Below are positions 23,701 to 32,044 of a stretch of DNA of 64,000 nt, one piece after another (position 1 is the stretch's first letter; each line of letters opens with the position of its first letter). The stretch comes from Pararge aegeria (taxonomy: Eukaryota > Arthropoda > Insecta > Lepidoptera > Nymphalidae). A model generated the notes under the pieces. The model did not search any database and was not told the origin of the DNA. It saw nothing but the letters and a program-made list of their open reading frames with translations. The position numbers and the translations under genes are program-made. The stretch is from the NCBI RefSeq assembly GCF_905163445.1, contig NC_053187.1, positions 4,588,001 to 4,652,000 on the forward strand, read 5' to 3'.

Positions 23701-24157
23701 CTCTACCGACAAAGATGTGCTGCAAGCGATTTAGCGTTCCGGATCGATGTCGCGTTACTACTGATCGGTGTTACCATATCCTAGACAGGTTAGCCCGCTA
23801 CCAATTTAGATGGCATCATCACTTACCACCAGGTGATATTGCTAACATGTAGTGAACAAAAATATAATAATAATAAGACTTGTGGCAATCTTTTTTTTAT
23901 TGTCACTTTTTTTGTGTTGTTACATTTTGCTAGTATACATCTAGCTATTTAGAGTTAGTGAAAAACAAAATTTCTACGTATAAAATTTTTAAACCTTGAC
24001 AGACATGACGTCAATCAACAGTTATACAGTCTGGCCATTTCACTCTATAAAGAATTAGTAAAAGTTGCCGGTTGTATAAAACATTTTCCTAGGATTATTT
24101 TTTTCTGTTTTTAGGCACGCGGACGAGAAAAAATACGATTTAGAAGCGAAGTCGTGA
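11614..24157 (+). CDS. CTNS: Cystinosin homologue, lysosomal cystine/H+ symporter (eight coding exons, proximal-tail isoform)
   Basis: Exports cystine from the lysosome lumen to the cytosol using the proton gradient. Exons 11614-11704, 12453-12552, 15163-15363, 16075-16315, 17101-17220, 19183-19353, 21519-21739 and 24115-24157 join in one frame with GT-AG junctions to give 395 aa, close to the animal family length. Seen in order: signal peptide (residues 1-34), a luminal domain with four NxS/T sequons (NIT, NTS, NTT, NVT), then seven TM segments. PQ-loop 1 is near 155-185 and PQ-loop 2 near 303-325. Family residues kept: Asp229 in NDVFFSLHA (human Asp205), Pro307-Gln308, Asp329 in FLDFTGG (human Asp305) and Lys359 in TKFGLG. 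Oddity: PQ-loop 1 has Leu168-Gln169. The start is the first ATG of an exon that encodes a signal peptide. Alternative 3' exons lie at 23268 and 30450. Homology is clear by eye; isoform use is inferred. Confidence 0.95.
11920..12410. repeat. Inverted pair of tRNA-derived SINEs in cystinosin intron 1
   Basis: 11925-12235 is a plus-strand SINE (CTTCGACTTCACATTT, GAGTTCGAATT, then AACGGTGAAGGAAAACATCG and the GTGGACTACGGCCTTAA tail). About 12240-12410 is a minus-strand copy (CACCACGCTGGCCCAG, then GGATTAGAACTCGGC). The pair ends about 40 bp before exon 2. Confidence 0.7.
12453..12552 (+). CDS. CTNS: Cystinosin exon 2 (luminal domain start)
   Basis: The acceptor is ATCCTTTTACAG. The exon encodes FSVAQTQKERLYVNITDIN and onward, including the first N-glycosylation sequon. 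The donor is ...CAAGT|GTGAGT, ending in phase 2. The alternative donor two bases upstream (CAA|GTGTGA) would break the frame into exon 3. Confidence 0.88.
12616..14436 (-). mobile_element. Complete DD82E (Sailor-like) Tc1/mariner-superfamily transposon
   Basis: Terminal inverted repeats at 12616-12655 and 14397-14436 (TAGATAC[A/T]TCAACTCAGTTG and onward) match at 39 of 40 positions. TA dinucleotides at 12614-12615 and 14437-14438 are the target duplication. The element is 1821 bp and carries one intact transposase on the minus strand. It sits antisense in cystinosin intron 2. High TIR identity and an open ORF suggest recent insertion. Confidence 0.9.
12803..14285 (-). CDS. DD82E transposase, two exons (458 aa)
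   Basis: Cut-and-paste transposase of the IS630-Tc1-mariner superfamily. Exon 1 is 14285-14247 (MSSSSRKKCLRSQ), then a 106-nt intron (14246-14141, GTAAAT...TTGTTTTAG), then exon 2 from 14140 to 12803. Apparent in-frame starts downstream are non-ATG; the ATG at 14285 with a clean splice gives the natural N-terminus. An N-terminal HTH-like region (TAMAVGVSERTVTNIL) precedes the DDE domain: Asp in YTDESYI, Asp in VVLDNASYH, and Glu in HPELNPIENVWG. The second Asp and the Glu are 82 residues apart, far from the 34-41 of most Tc1/mariner groups and equal to the spacing that names the Sailor group. The C-terminus is acidic and Ser-rich. No stop or frameshift is seen. Confidence 0.88.
14785..14830. 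repeat. Perfect 20-bp hairpin
   Basis: TACAAATCTTTCCTCATTAT and its exact reverse complement are separated by 6 nt. It lies in cystinosin intron 2. Confidence 0.9.
15163..15363 (+). CDS. CTNS: Cystinosin exon 3 (luminal domain)
   Basis: Acceptor ATACCTTTTCAG, donor GTCAA|GTGAGT. It completes a Val codon from exon 2 and encodes the beta-rich luminal domain with sequons NTS, NTT and NVT. It ends in phase 2. A (GA)n microsatellite begins about 30 bp after the donor. Confidence 0.9.
15395..15470. repeat. (GA)n microsatellite
   Basis: Long GAGAGA tracts with interruptions just after the exon 3 donor. Confidence 0.95.
15545..15790 (+). repeat. Dispersed LINE 3'-end-like repeat
   Basis: Shares GTTAACTTAAAACTAAAGCTA, ACTTAGC..GG and the 'AACTATAATAGG' block with 2610-3075 and 63730-64000 (orientation inferred from those copies). 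Confidence 0.5.
16075..16315 (+). CDS. CTNS: Cystinosin exon 4 (TM1-TM2, PQ-loop 1)
   Basis: Acceptor TTCATTTACAG at 16074, donor TACAG|GTTGGT. Encodes the conserved GWIYFVAWSISFY block, the KRKSVVGLNFDF loop and the next TM. The canonical Pro-Gln is Leu-Gln here (CTC CAG). Ends in phase 0. Confidence 0.93.
16409..16998. mobile_element. MITE-like TIR element rich in ACCGCGCG motifs
   Basis: The left end TAAGAGCTGGTTCAGAC and the reverse complement of the right end TAAGCGCTCGTTCAGAC match, both continuing into GGCG..ACCGCGCG. An internal hairpin at about 16498-16550 (GTTCAGACATAACCACGCGG and its complement) repeats the same motif. A short reading frame at 16661 (MDSNEVGKRPRDLQ) may be a transposase remnant. 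It lies in cystinosin intron 4. The family is unassigned; the ends resemble PIF/Harbinger-type elements. Confidence 0.6.
17005..17053. repeat. Perfect 21-bp hairpin
   Basis: Left arm 17005-17025 and right arm 17033-17053 are exact reverse complements with a 7-nt loop. It ends 48 bp before cystinosin exon 5. Confidence 0.92.
17101..17220 (+). CDS. CTNS: Cystinosin exon 5
   Basis: A 120-nt, phase 0-0 exon. Acceptor TTATTTCTAG, donor ATATGAG|GTGAGT. Encodes NDVFFSLHA with the conserved proton-coupling Asp and the following TM segment. Confidence 0.94.
17726..17972 (+). mobile_element. tRNA-derived SINE, GATTGGCGCAGTGGG family (best copy)
   Basis: The tRNA-like head has an A box in GATTGGCGCAGTGGGC and a B box in GGGTTCGTTTCCC. 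A shared body follows (CAGTGCCTGGGTGTTTATCT; AGTACCCATAACACAAGCTA; ATGGCGATGTGTGTATTGTC). It lies in cystinosin intron 5. Confidence 0.85.
18590..19140 (+). mobile_element. LINE 3' end, same family as the 39-41 kb element
   Basis: 18590-18771 reads the RT C-terminal tail (SRLTRNCHKLVSSAYCLRMV, then PKVILDLQMHKFKEYVKTHL), homologous to the end of the 39085-41481 ORF. A (GAATTTA)n tail ends near 18865 and a second 3'-UTR copy continues to the GAATTTTGAATTTGAAT tail near 19140. Confidence 0.8.
19183..19353 (+). CDS. CTNS: Cystinosin exon 6 (ends in PQ of PQ-loop 2)
   Basis: A 171-nt, phase 0-0 exon. Acceptor AAAATTTCAG, donor CCTCAA|GTGAGT. Encodes REDQRVSNVG through SYIKLCITLIKYVPQ. Its 3' part of about 110 nt, together with the donor and about 30 nt of intron, is the source of the tandem array in the next intron. 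Confidence 0.94.
19440..19630 (-). mobile_element. Non-LTR retrotransposon 3' ORF fragment (minus) inside the exon array
   Basis: The reverse strand reads the C-terminal end of a LINE ORF (RTARRREQWRPYVVDI, then RTKRFSSTFLIRTAKVWNPLP). It matches the plus-strand copy at 19863 and the minus-strand copy at 38205. An in-frame stop shows decay. Confidence 0.7.
19863..20183 (+). mobile_element. Non-LTR retrotransposon 3' fragment with poly(A), inserted in an exon 6 copy
   Basis: Encodes a LINE ORF C-terminus (RHRERWHPYVVDIPSTRTKR... KMWNALPVTVFPA), then a short 3' UTR and an A16 tail at about 20167. The exon-copy sequence GTGCATTAC on the left resumes as ATTACGCTCATC on the right, suggesting a 5-bp target duplication ATTAC. 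Confidence 0.75.
21185..21415 (+). repeat. Dispersed SINE-like repeat in intron 6
   Basis: Carries blocks (GTGTCGCGTAGAAACCGATT; TAACAGGTAAGCCCGCTATCATC; ATTGCAGTCAAGGGCGAA) shared with 395-530 and 23580-23880, ending in an A-rich tail. Confidence 0.55.
21519..21739 (+). CDS. CTNS: Cystinosin exon 7 (last common exon)
   Basis: Acceptor TTAATTCCTCCAG, donor TACAG|GTACGT. Encodes AYMNFKRKSTVGWSIGN, FLDFTGG, TKFGLGAFSLAFD and the last TM to FYR. It ends with two bases (AG) of Arg382. The reading frame through the donor stays open for about 37 codons, so intron retention would add a foreign tail. Confidence 0.95.
22351..23091. repeat. Two tandem copies of a ~377-bp unit in intron 7
   Basis: The block starting near TGTTCTGATTTTTGAAATAT at about 22355 recurs at about 22732 with few differences and runs to TATAAAATCATCGGGATA in both copies. 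Hydrophobic minus-strand ORFs here occur in both copies and are low-complexity shadows. Confidence 0.85.
23268..23363 (+). CDS. CTNS: Cystinosin alternative cassette exon (96 nt, acidic Ser-rich tail)
   Basis: The acceptor is TTTTGTGTCAAATTTTCAG. The first base A completes Arg382 from exon 7. The exon encodes LDKEFMIVDSSDEGS through SSEYFLIKT and ends in phase 2 at a good donor TTG|GTATGT. Its 96 nt keep the frame. Joining to 24115 completes a Trp codon and gives a 427-aa protein; joining to 30450 would make TGA. YFLI (Y408) fits a YXXPhi sorting signal in an acidic, Ser-rich context. If the donor is not used, the frame runs to a stop just after 23520 through a hydrophobic stretch. Predicted only; needs RNA support. 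Confidence 0.6.
23580..23885 (+). repeat. tRNA-derived SINE-like repeat in intron 7
   Basis: Starts CCGTGGCCGAGCGGAGGTGCTGGGTTCGACGCCC (A/B-box-like parts within), then the block GACAGGTTAGCCCGCTACCA also present at 21300. Confidence 0.55.
24115..24157 (+). CDS. CTNS: Cystinosin proximal terminal exon (tail HADEKKYDLEAKS)
   Basis: The acceptor is TTTTTTTCTGTTTTTAG. The first base G completes Arg382 (AGG). The tail is HADEKKYDLEAKS, stop TGA at 24155-24157. YDLE lacks the bulky hydrophobic residue of a YXXPhi motif. The 3' UTR probably runs to AATAAA at 24565 or 24585. Confidence 0.85.
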
Positions 24158-24610
24158 TGGAACACACTGCTCAATCTATGCCGCCAGTTTTATAATGTTA
24201 ATTAACTAGTTATTTATTTTCATCGGTTTCCTTCAAGTTTTTGTAATTTTGGAAGGAAAATAATTTTAAGTTTCGATAGTTGAATTTTTCAAAATTTTTG
24301 GTTAACTGTATAATGAAAATGTTACAATCGTTAGTAGAACCTGCAATATATACGCTCGTGGGTTTAAGTATTTTTCGTTTCTGTGCAAAACAGCCAGTTT
24401 GCTGCGAAGCTGAAGACATTTTTCTTCCCGGGTAAAGGACAACAAGTTATCTTCTCCCACAGCTTTATCAACCCTCCAAACATGGACGCATGTGTGAAAA
24501 TAATATCCAAATTATAAACTTTTGTCGCCGTATCTTACCTTACCTTTTATATACCTCACAAAACAATAAAATTCCTTCTACCGGAATAAACTACGAGCTT
24601 TCGTGACCTC
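24158..24610 (+). other. CTNS: Probable 3' UTR and polyadenylation region of cystinosin proximal isoform
   Basis: No gene is seen here. AATAAA hexamers at 24565-24570 and 24585-24590 are the first good polyadenylation candidates after the stop. Confidence 0.5.
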
Positions 24611-24614
24611 TTTT

Positions 24615-25420
24615 TTTGCTACTCTGCGACTTTCCATTCTAATAGTATTGTTTGTATATCGAGTTTTAAAAGAAATACTCTTCGATGATATTTCATTGCC
24701 TAATTATACAAATTAAAAAAAGAAAAGTTTTTTTTATCTGTTATAATTTAATAAAACATTAAATCGATTAGAATTAGCTCCAATTATGTCCCCAAAAGTA
24801 TGTAACGAACTTTTCAGTACAGTTATAAAATAGAAATTTTTGATCGGGAGTACTGACTGCTATTTTATAAGATTATTGTTGATCTTCATTGTTAATTTAA
24901 AGTGTCTATGTTCTAATGATCTGTGATGAAGAAACACATTTTATATTAAAATGTGATTAATATCAATGCATTTTGATTTAAATCCTCCGTCTGCAACCTT
25001 AGTCTAAAGGTTAAAGCATACTAAATATCGAACCACCATTACTTCATACATATTTTCAAACACCCACACACAAAAACGACTATATTTCGTCCTAAAGTGT
25101 TCTACTAAACGAAATACGGTCATTTTAATGTAAATATTATAATACTTTCTATGTAAATTTAAAGTTTTTAATATCTTTCTACGTGCTGCGTTTATTAGGA
25201 ACACTTGAGACACTGTAATGCATTTTAATACATTCCATAAAAATTACATAAATTATAACAAACATAGCGGCCGGCTTAGCGAAATATTAGTTTATTTAGT
25301 TAATTAATTGCGGTTGCCCTTTAAGTTTCTCTGAAGATAACGGCACCAATTTTGTTGTATGCAAATAGTGATAAATTGATTTACCCAAAAATAGTGCCGT
25401 ACTTTTCTTAAAGCATCAAT
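24615..25420. other. Intron/3' flank, no gene seen
   Basis: AT-rich sequence between the proximal tail and the 25426 TIR element with no recognised feature. Confidence 0.45.
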
Positions 25421-25425
25421 CACTA

Positions 25426-25936
25426 TAGTCGTAAAAATGTAATAGGCCCGTTTTGACATTTGTGCAAGACCATAGAATGTAACTTGGAACGAAACTGATA
25501 GAAACAAAAAATAAAAATCAATTACATACAGTGTTTTAAAAAATACGTATATTTTATTGGGACGTTAAATAATATGAAAGAATATATCGCGAGTATTCTT
25601 TTTGCGCTTACTTTAACAATTTATAATTGTTGCGAAACGTTCCGAAAACAGTTACGTTCTCAGTCTTTTTTTTTTATACTAGAGCTGTAACCATTTTTTT
25701 ACTGAATATCGAAATTAAATATTGTGTAGTTATCTTTTTACTGCAAAGAATGAGCTTGGTTCTCAAAATAGGTTCTAAATAATGAGTCAAACCACCCGAA
25801 CCATAATATCAATCAAGTACTGATACAAACTTGAATTGATTTATCGTGAGTATCGAGTACAGAGTCTTATAGTTCCATAACTAGTTACGTCGCGATGACA
25901 AATGTCAAAACGGGCCTATTACATTTTTACGACTAT
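25426..25936. mobile_element. 511-bp non-autonomous TIR element with TA target site
   Basis: The left end TAGTCGTAAAAATGTAATAG (continuing through GGCCCGTTTTGACATTTGT) is repeated as a near-perfect inverted copy ending at 25936, about 38 bp per arm. TA flanks both ends. There is no transposase inside. It lies between the proximal and distal tail exons of cystinosin. Confidence 0.75.
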
Positions 25937-26554
25937 AGCCTATAACAGTCCGCTGACTATAGACTTCTCTCAACGAGCTCGTTAGCCCGAAATCGCCATT
26001 AATGCTAGGAATACGGATAGGTGATCGGAGATAGTAGTAGTAGCACGGAGCACTGCTCTTCTCCGCTATATTCCCTTAGTCGCCTCGTACGACAGAGGGT
26101 TTATCAGAATTTGGATACAAACGAATTGGCACCAATATCTATGTTAAGTTGTATTATATTAGTGAATTGTTTAAGATATTAGTATTAATGTTTTATATAA
26201 TAAATTTATTTTGGTTTTGCTGTGTTTCCTTTGACCCGCATAGATTAGCAAACTTTCTCCTTTTAGCCGAATTGAAACCCGCTTTTTCCACGGCAGTCCG
26301 GGTTTCTGCAGACACTAAATATATTTTTCTAAGCTTAAAAAGTATCCTACGTCCATCTCTTATATTGTCCAGTCTGTGTTGAATTTTATTAAGGCGGCCT
26401 CGTCCGCCCTAACAAAAGTTATACGTTATATTTTACTACTACCTTCGATTTCATGCGATTTGTTTCGATTATATTTTATCCCATGATAACCGTTAGATTT
26501 CCTCGGCTTTAAAGTATCCTGTCTTTAACTTAGACGAAAGTTATCTCTATGTCG

Positions 26555-26770
26555 ACTGGCGCCCTGCTGTCCGAGTCCGAGGCCGTGGGTTCGATTCCCA
26601 CAGCTGGAAAATGTTAGGGGGTAGGACCTTGACTTAACTTTTGGGGAGCCAAGTTCGAATCCCAGCACGCACCTCTAACTTTTATAAGTTATGTGCGTTA
26701 CTTAAGTAATTAAAATATCACTTGCTTCAACGGTGAAGGAAAACATCGTGAGGAAACCTGTGAAATAACC
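26555..26770 (+). repeat. Chimeric SINE: head of one family fused to body of another
   Basis: 26555-26611 is the tRNA-like head of the GATTGGCGCAGTGGG family, ending CAGCTGGAAAATGTTA. From 26612 the sequence is the other SINE family (GTAGGACCTTGACTTAACTT, GTTCGAATCCCAGCACGCAC). Confidence 0.7.
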
Positions 26771-27162
26771 AAGTTTCAAGCCAAATTTTAGGGCAACTGA
26801 CAAATTTATTTATATTTTTTATGTTGTTCAGATTGAGGTCTAGATAATTCTAAGATATACCTAAGGATGTCTTGCATAGTTTAAGGTCCTTATTAACAAA
26901 ATGGGATCAAGCTGAGAACCATAGATAGATCATACCTACTTGAGAACCTGTGTCGATTTATTAATACTGGCAAATGAGTAACAATAATCGTTTGTTAATA
27001 AGACTATAGATATAGGGAAGACACTGTCTCCTGTAACACAGTTTAAACTACCGCAGGAGACAGGGCTTCACTCTCATGAAATGTATACGTTTATTATGAT
27101 ATAATAAAGATATTACTATTATTATTATTAATAACGATAAATAGTCAGCCAATTAAGAAAAA

Positions 27163-27265
27163 TATTCATCATCATCATCACCCATTACCGGCCCACTACA
27201 GGGGACGGGTCTCCTCTCAGAATAAGAAGGGTTTAGGCCATAGTCTAACCACACTGGCTAAGAGT
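27163..27265 (-). mobile_element. SINE fragment, GTTCGAATCC family tail
   Basis: CACCCATTACCGGCCCACTA, CTCCTCTCAGAATAAGAAGG, TAGTCTAACCACACTGG: complement of the family 3' body. Confidence 0.65.
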
Positions 27266-27269
27266 TTGA

Positions 27270-27510
27270 TTGAACCTTTTAGGTTGGAGGCACAGTAATC
27301 CTCTGGTTGTGGATAGGCCATACCCAAGAGCTTTCTAGCCAATCCGTCGCATTCACAAAGCAATGCTCCATGGACTCGACGTCTTCGTTGCAGGCCCTAC
27401 ATGTAGGGTCATCAATTATGCCCATTTTGAGCAGCATGGACCCTGTGCCAAAGTGTCCTGTTATGGCCGCTATGGCGTATCTTGCCTGTATATCTCTTAC
27501 AATGATTACT
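27270..27510 (-). mobile_element. Non-LTR retrotransposon RNase H / zinc-knuckle region remnant
   Basis: The reverse strand reads ITGHFGTGSMLLKMGIID followed by DDPTCRACNEDVESMEHCF, the typical C-terminal CxxC...EH block of Jockey/R1-type ORF2 proteins. No complete ORF remains. Confidence 0.65.
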
Positions 27511-27616
27511 TATTATATAGCTCGTACTGGATTTTTTTTCATTTTATATCATCTACCCGCTTAGTGCTTACCCAATTTGCACGCCACTGGTTAATCCGAG
27601 CTTATAGTTTCCTATT

Positions 27617-27870
27617 GACGGCTGATTGGCACAAATTGGCAGCGACCCTGCTTACTGAGTCTAGGCTCGATTCGCACAACTGGAAAATGTAAGTGCGACG
27701 AACATTAATGTTTTTCAGTGTCTGAGTGTTTATTCGTACAATATAAATATTTATGTATATTATTTATAAAAATATTCAAGTCATCTTAGTGCTCTTAACA
27801 CCAGCTATGCTCACTTTTAGGGCTAGATGCTGATGTGTGTTTTGTCGAAGTATATTTATTTATTTATTAC
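27617..27870 (+). mobile_element. SINE, GATTGGCGCAGTGGG family
   Basis: GACGGCTGATTGGCACAAAT head, CGATTCGCACAACTGGAAAA, body and (TTTA)n tail. Confidence 0.78.
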
Positions 27871-27879
27871 GATGATGTA

Positions 27880-30400
27880 GAAAATAGAGATATATCTTCA
27901 GTTTTTCAAACGCTGGTCAATTAACAAACTTAGCGAGAGTGCTTATTACTTTACCGTTGGCGTTAAATATATACTCGTAGTTACGATAAATTAAAACATT
28001 GCGTATGTAAAAAAGTTTTCGAATTAAGAACCTCATCCTTTTATGGGTAAAAAGGGTTATCTGCAATCCAATTAATTACTCGTTAACCAGCAAAGTTTTA
28101 TATTATTTGGAGCCGATAGAAATTTTGAGAGCACCTCAATTATTAAGTAGTGTTTATTTTTTGTTTGGTGTATCAAAATAGTTTCAGAATTACGACATTT
28201 AAAACTGAAGATGAAATTCTAGCTTTTGGATAAGCTCTTACGATGATGTAGGTAGGATAGGTTTTTCAACAACCACGCCAAACTCTTAAATCACCACTAA
28301 CGTTCGAGAAACGTCGCGTGGCATCTAGTCAAGTGTTCTACTTATTTACCGGGTCGGTCGGTTTTTTGTCTGTTGTATGGAACCTATCCTCAACAAGATT
28401 TGTAAGTAAGATTATTATAGGATACTGGCAGGCCGCAGTGATTGACAATGACTCCTGAAGTGAAGCTGATGGCCTGAAGATGTTCTGACGTGTATTTCTC
28501 TGAATGCATCGACTTTCAAGTATATGTGTTGTTTACCGAATCTGACAGCCACACTTTCCTGAATGAATTTTGGTAGGTATGTGGTATTGAAGTTATGCAT
28601 AGGCCTTGAAATTTAATTCTCAAATGGCTTACCCATAGTTTGAGTATCAAAAAACTTGTTCAATAAAGTGAAAACTAATTTAATTCCCAAATGGTTCACT
28701 CATAGTTTGAGTGTCATAGAAAGGCTAAGACTAAAGTATTTTATAAACAAAACTTGTTAAATAAAGTTTTCTATTTTGACTCAATGTTCTAGCGGAATTA
28801 TTTTATGAATGTTGACTATAGTGAACGAGCTTTGTTTATTAGAAAGTAACACTCAAGGCACTGAAATGTATTTTAAACTCTGTCTATGTGTTATTGTTTA
28901 TGCGAGCTAAAGCTAGTTTTAGAAAAGAATAACTATTATTGTGCTTTTGTATACTGTTTTATTTTTGAATTTATTTTTAAGTTTCCTAGATAGTACTTAC
29001 CTATATTATTTTTCTGAACTAGTAGCTATACTTTTTAATGTGAATTCTGCTAGCGGGAATTTTTTCTCAAATTTGCTTCTAAAATTTGGTTCTTACCACG
29101 AAGACAACTTGCCGTTGGTGGGGCGCAAATCGCTGGCAGGTATTTTGATTCAATGTTTTTAATAATAAATAATTTTTTTTTTTTATTTTCTGTGTTTAAA
29201 TTTGAGTCTCATTTAGATGTGACCTAATCATTCACTTTATGGTAAAAAATCTGGCTGTTCCATTGAACAACGCACTCACAACTCTCTCACGCGAGCATTT
29301 AAGTAACTGAATTTGACTGTTGTATCTAGTTAATAGTTGAAAATACCATCAATCCGCATTGAAGCAGCGTGTTGTGCGAACTTTAAATCCTTCCGACGGT
29401 CCGTCCGACGTATTCGTCGGCCTTTCTATTTTATTCTTTCTATGCTTTTTCCTTTCTTTACCAGAGAGCTAATTGTTTATCGATACTTAATAAATCTTCG
29501 GACTATGCGGGGTTAAAGTGTCATTTTCTATATTCAATCTATCCGTAATCAACAGATTTATTACAAAGCAACGTAGTTATTATAAAAAATGTTCATACCA
29601 TTTTTAACGGATAACAACTTTGCGAAGCAAGTTTTCAACAGATTATAGATTCTTAATTTCAATAGAAAATTTATGTTAATCGAAGACGCTATCGGAGATC
29701 GAAACAAATCTTGCTTTATGTGAATATCGTAACGTTTAACCGTCATTGTATGTTTTATTCTGATGACGTACCTACCTACTTAATTATATTTGGCGTTCTG
29801 CATCACCAAATATAATCAATTGTCAACATGTAAATAACCGATGGCAACGACCATCGTTACATGTGTGGACGGCAGTTTTACTGCAATCATAGCAAAGACA
29901 GGAGACAATTGTATCCCCCGATTGTATCCACTCACAAGGGAGAAAATATATCTTTCCATCTTCCAAAGCACGGCGACAGAAGAGAAGGAGACAGAAGGAA
30001 AGAGATTTATCCCCATTTTGTATTAAAAGGATAGCTATTTATTTAAAGGAATGCCAAACTCCGTGTCCAGGTTAAGATTTATCATACCTACCTGAATATT
30101 TTATAACAAATGCGTATATTTCTGAATGGAGTCGAACCAGCAGAGGCAATCTCATCGATATACAGAGATACGCTGGACATCGTTGGGATTGCCTTATTTT
30201 TCATTGGTTGAAAATGACTACCATTTGGAACTGACTATATTTTAATTAACTACTTAAAATATATGAAGATTCCTGTGCAATTCATAGTTCCACGCAACTA
30301 TCAGTCTTTCGTTTATCAGTTTTACGTTTTTGCAAAAATTTCTCATATAATGTCAAAGATAAATTATTATTTAGGTTCATCCTCTTTGGGCACGTCATTT
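27880..30400. other. Long AT-rich intron before the distal cystinosin tail
   Basis: 28625-28760 has two copies of a short motif (CCCATAGTTTGAGTATCA / CTCATAGTTTGAGTGTCA). No coding exon recognised. Confidence 0.45.
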
Positions 30401-30449
30401 CCCAGTCTACTATTAAAAAAACAAAATTAAGTGATGCATTTTGTTTCAG

Positions 30450-30573
30450 ACAAGCCGATTACATCGTTCTACCGGGCACCACGTACAACTCGGGCGAGCT
30501 AGGGGGTGAACATGAGGGGTCCAACAACGAAGATCGTGGGACGGACGAATCTTACCAGGGGTCACCCACGTAG
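30450..30573 (+). CDS. CTNS: Cystinosin distal terminal exon (YIVL-containing tail)
   Basis: The acceptor is TGCATTTTGTTTCAG. The first base A completes Arg382 (AGA) from exon 7. The tail of 40 residues starts QADYIVLPGTTYNSGELGG, is rich in Gly, Glu, Asp and Ser, and ends at TAG 30571-30573, giving a 422-aa isoform. Y386-IVL is a YXXPhi candidate close to the membrane, as expected of a cystinosin lysosomal signal. It is GC-rich against an AT-rich surround and phase-compatible. Because it lies about 6.3 kb past the proximal terminal exon, its use requires skipping that exon and its poly(A) site. Confidence 0.75.
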
Positions 30574-31550
30574 ATCCCAGGTCTACGCAAACTTTTGGAC
30601 AATTTCTGGGACCAAGAAAGAAGGAAGAGAAGAAAGAAAGCCAAAAGGTAGTTAGAGAGCTATAAAGGTTGAATACCTAACAAAACTTTGGACACACGTG
30701 TAGAAGAAACAGAAATTTAGTTTAATTTCACTGAACAGTGGCAGTTCGCTCGCCTGATTGTGGACAGATGCAGCGATTGAGGTTTAATTTATTATCAGTA
30801 TCTTGAGATGCAGTTCTTGCAATACAGCACGAGCAACTCACGCTGATAAGGTGCAAATAATACAAATGCCTTATAAAAAGTCAAATTTGCTGAGAATGAC
30901 AAAATCGTTTTTTGATGCGACCGCTTTATATCTGGAGCAAATACAAAATGGTTTAAACAATTTCTGAAAGTGCCTTATGTCTAAGTGAGAGTGTTTCGAT
31001 AAATAATTATGAGGGTGCCTAGCTTAAATGTTAGCTTTTGGCATGTGTACGCAGCAATGAAAATTAACTTCAACAATAATACGAAATTGAGGGTAGGCAA
31101 GTAATAATAAATATAAGAAGAGTGGATTTTCATAGTGCATTTAACGCCTTTTTTAAGGACATACTCGAAGTGATAAGTGCACATGTGATTAAAGGATAAT
31201 AATTAACTGTTTATTGATAAATTTCGGAATCACTATTTAAAAATAACTACATAATATTCCTATATACACTGTTAGTTTTAAGATGTGTAGCTTGAATATT
31301 AATTTAATATTAAAAAACATTGCCTTAACTTTTACAGCAATTATACACTGTTAGTTTTAAGACGTGTAGCTTAAATAATAATTTAATATTTAAAAAAATG
31401 CCTTAACTATTACAGCAATTATTCGCTGTTAGTTTTAAGATATGTAGCTTAAATATTAATTGAATATAAAAAAGTTGCCTTAACTATTACAGCAATAAGT
31501 TCTAAGTTATGATATTATCTGAAATGTTTATTTTTCTAATAAATTTTTAT
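30574..31550 (+). other. CTNS: Probable 3' UTR of distal cystinosin isoform
   Basis: No ORF of note is present. Three tandem ~80-bp units lie at 31262-31500 and an AATAAA at 31538-31543 is a candidate polyadenylation signal. The extent of the UTR is inferred. Confidence 0.4.
31262..31500. repeat. Three tandem ~80-bp repeats
   Basis: The block TACACTGTTAGTTTTAAGAT through CCTTAACTTTTACAGCAATT is present three times in a row (near 31264, 31344 and 31424) with small differences. Confidence 0.85.
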
Positions 31551-31959
31551 TAAAAGTTTATTTATATAATTTTCCAATATTATCATACTTTAAAAATAAA
31601 CTAATAGCTGCCTGCGTTTATTTTGGCAATTAAAAATTCGAACAGCAACTCTCTATTTCCCATGATAAATGAATCCTAAGGGCGTGCTCAGGATACATAC
31701 TATTTCTATGCAAAATTTCATCAAAAATAAGTTAAGCGGTGCAAAGGATAAAATGCTATTTTTTTTAATCCAGAAGGTAACTTTTACCAGCAGCTTTTCC
31801 TGGATTAATATTATCCTATGTGCATCTACATACATGTGTGCCATGTTTCATCATTATCGGCTTAGCCGAACGTAAGTAACAAACAAAGATACACTTTTAT
31901 AATATTAGTATGGATTCGAAATAAAGCAGTGGTTTCTAGTGGTTCTTCGGCTTCACTTC

Positions 31960-32040
31960 CTGGGGTAGTTTTATGAACGCTTCATAAGTGCCTGTGATAG
32001 GCCTACAAGAATAAAGAAATTTAGAATTTGAATTTAGTTC
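31960..32040 (+). repeat. LINE 3' tail fragment
   Basis: TTTATGAACGCTTCATAAGT, then AATAAAGAAATTTAGAATTTG; the same tail as 18780-18860. Confidence 0.6.
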
Positions 32041-32044
32041 ATTT

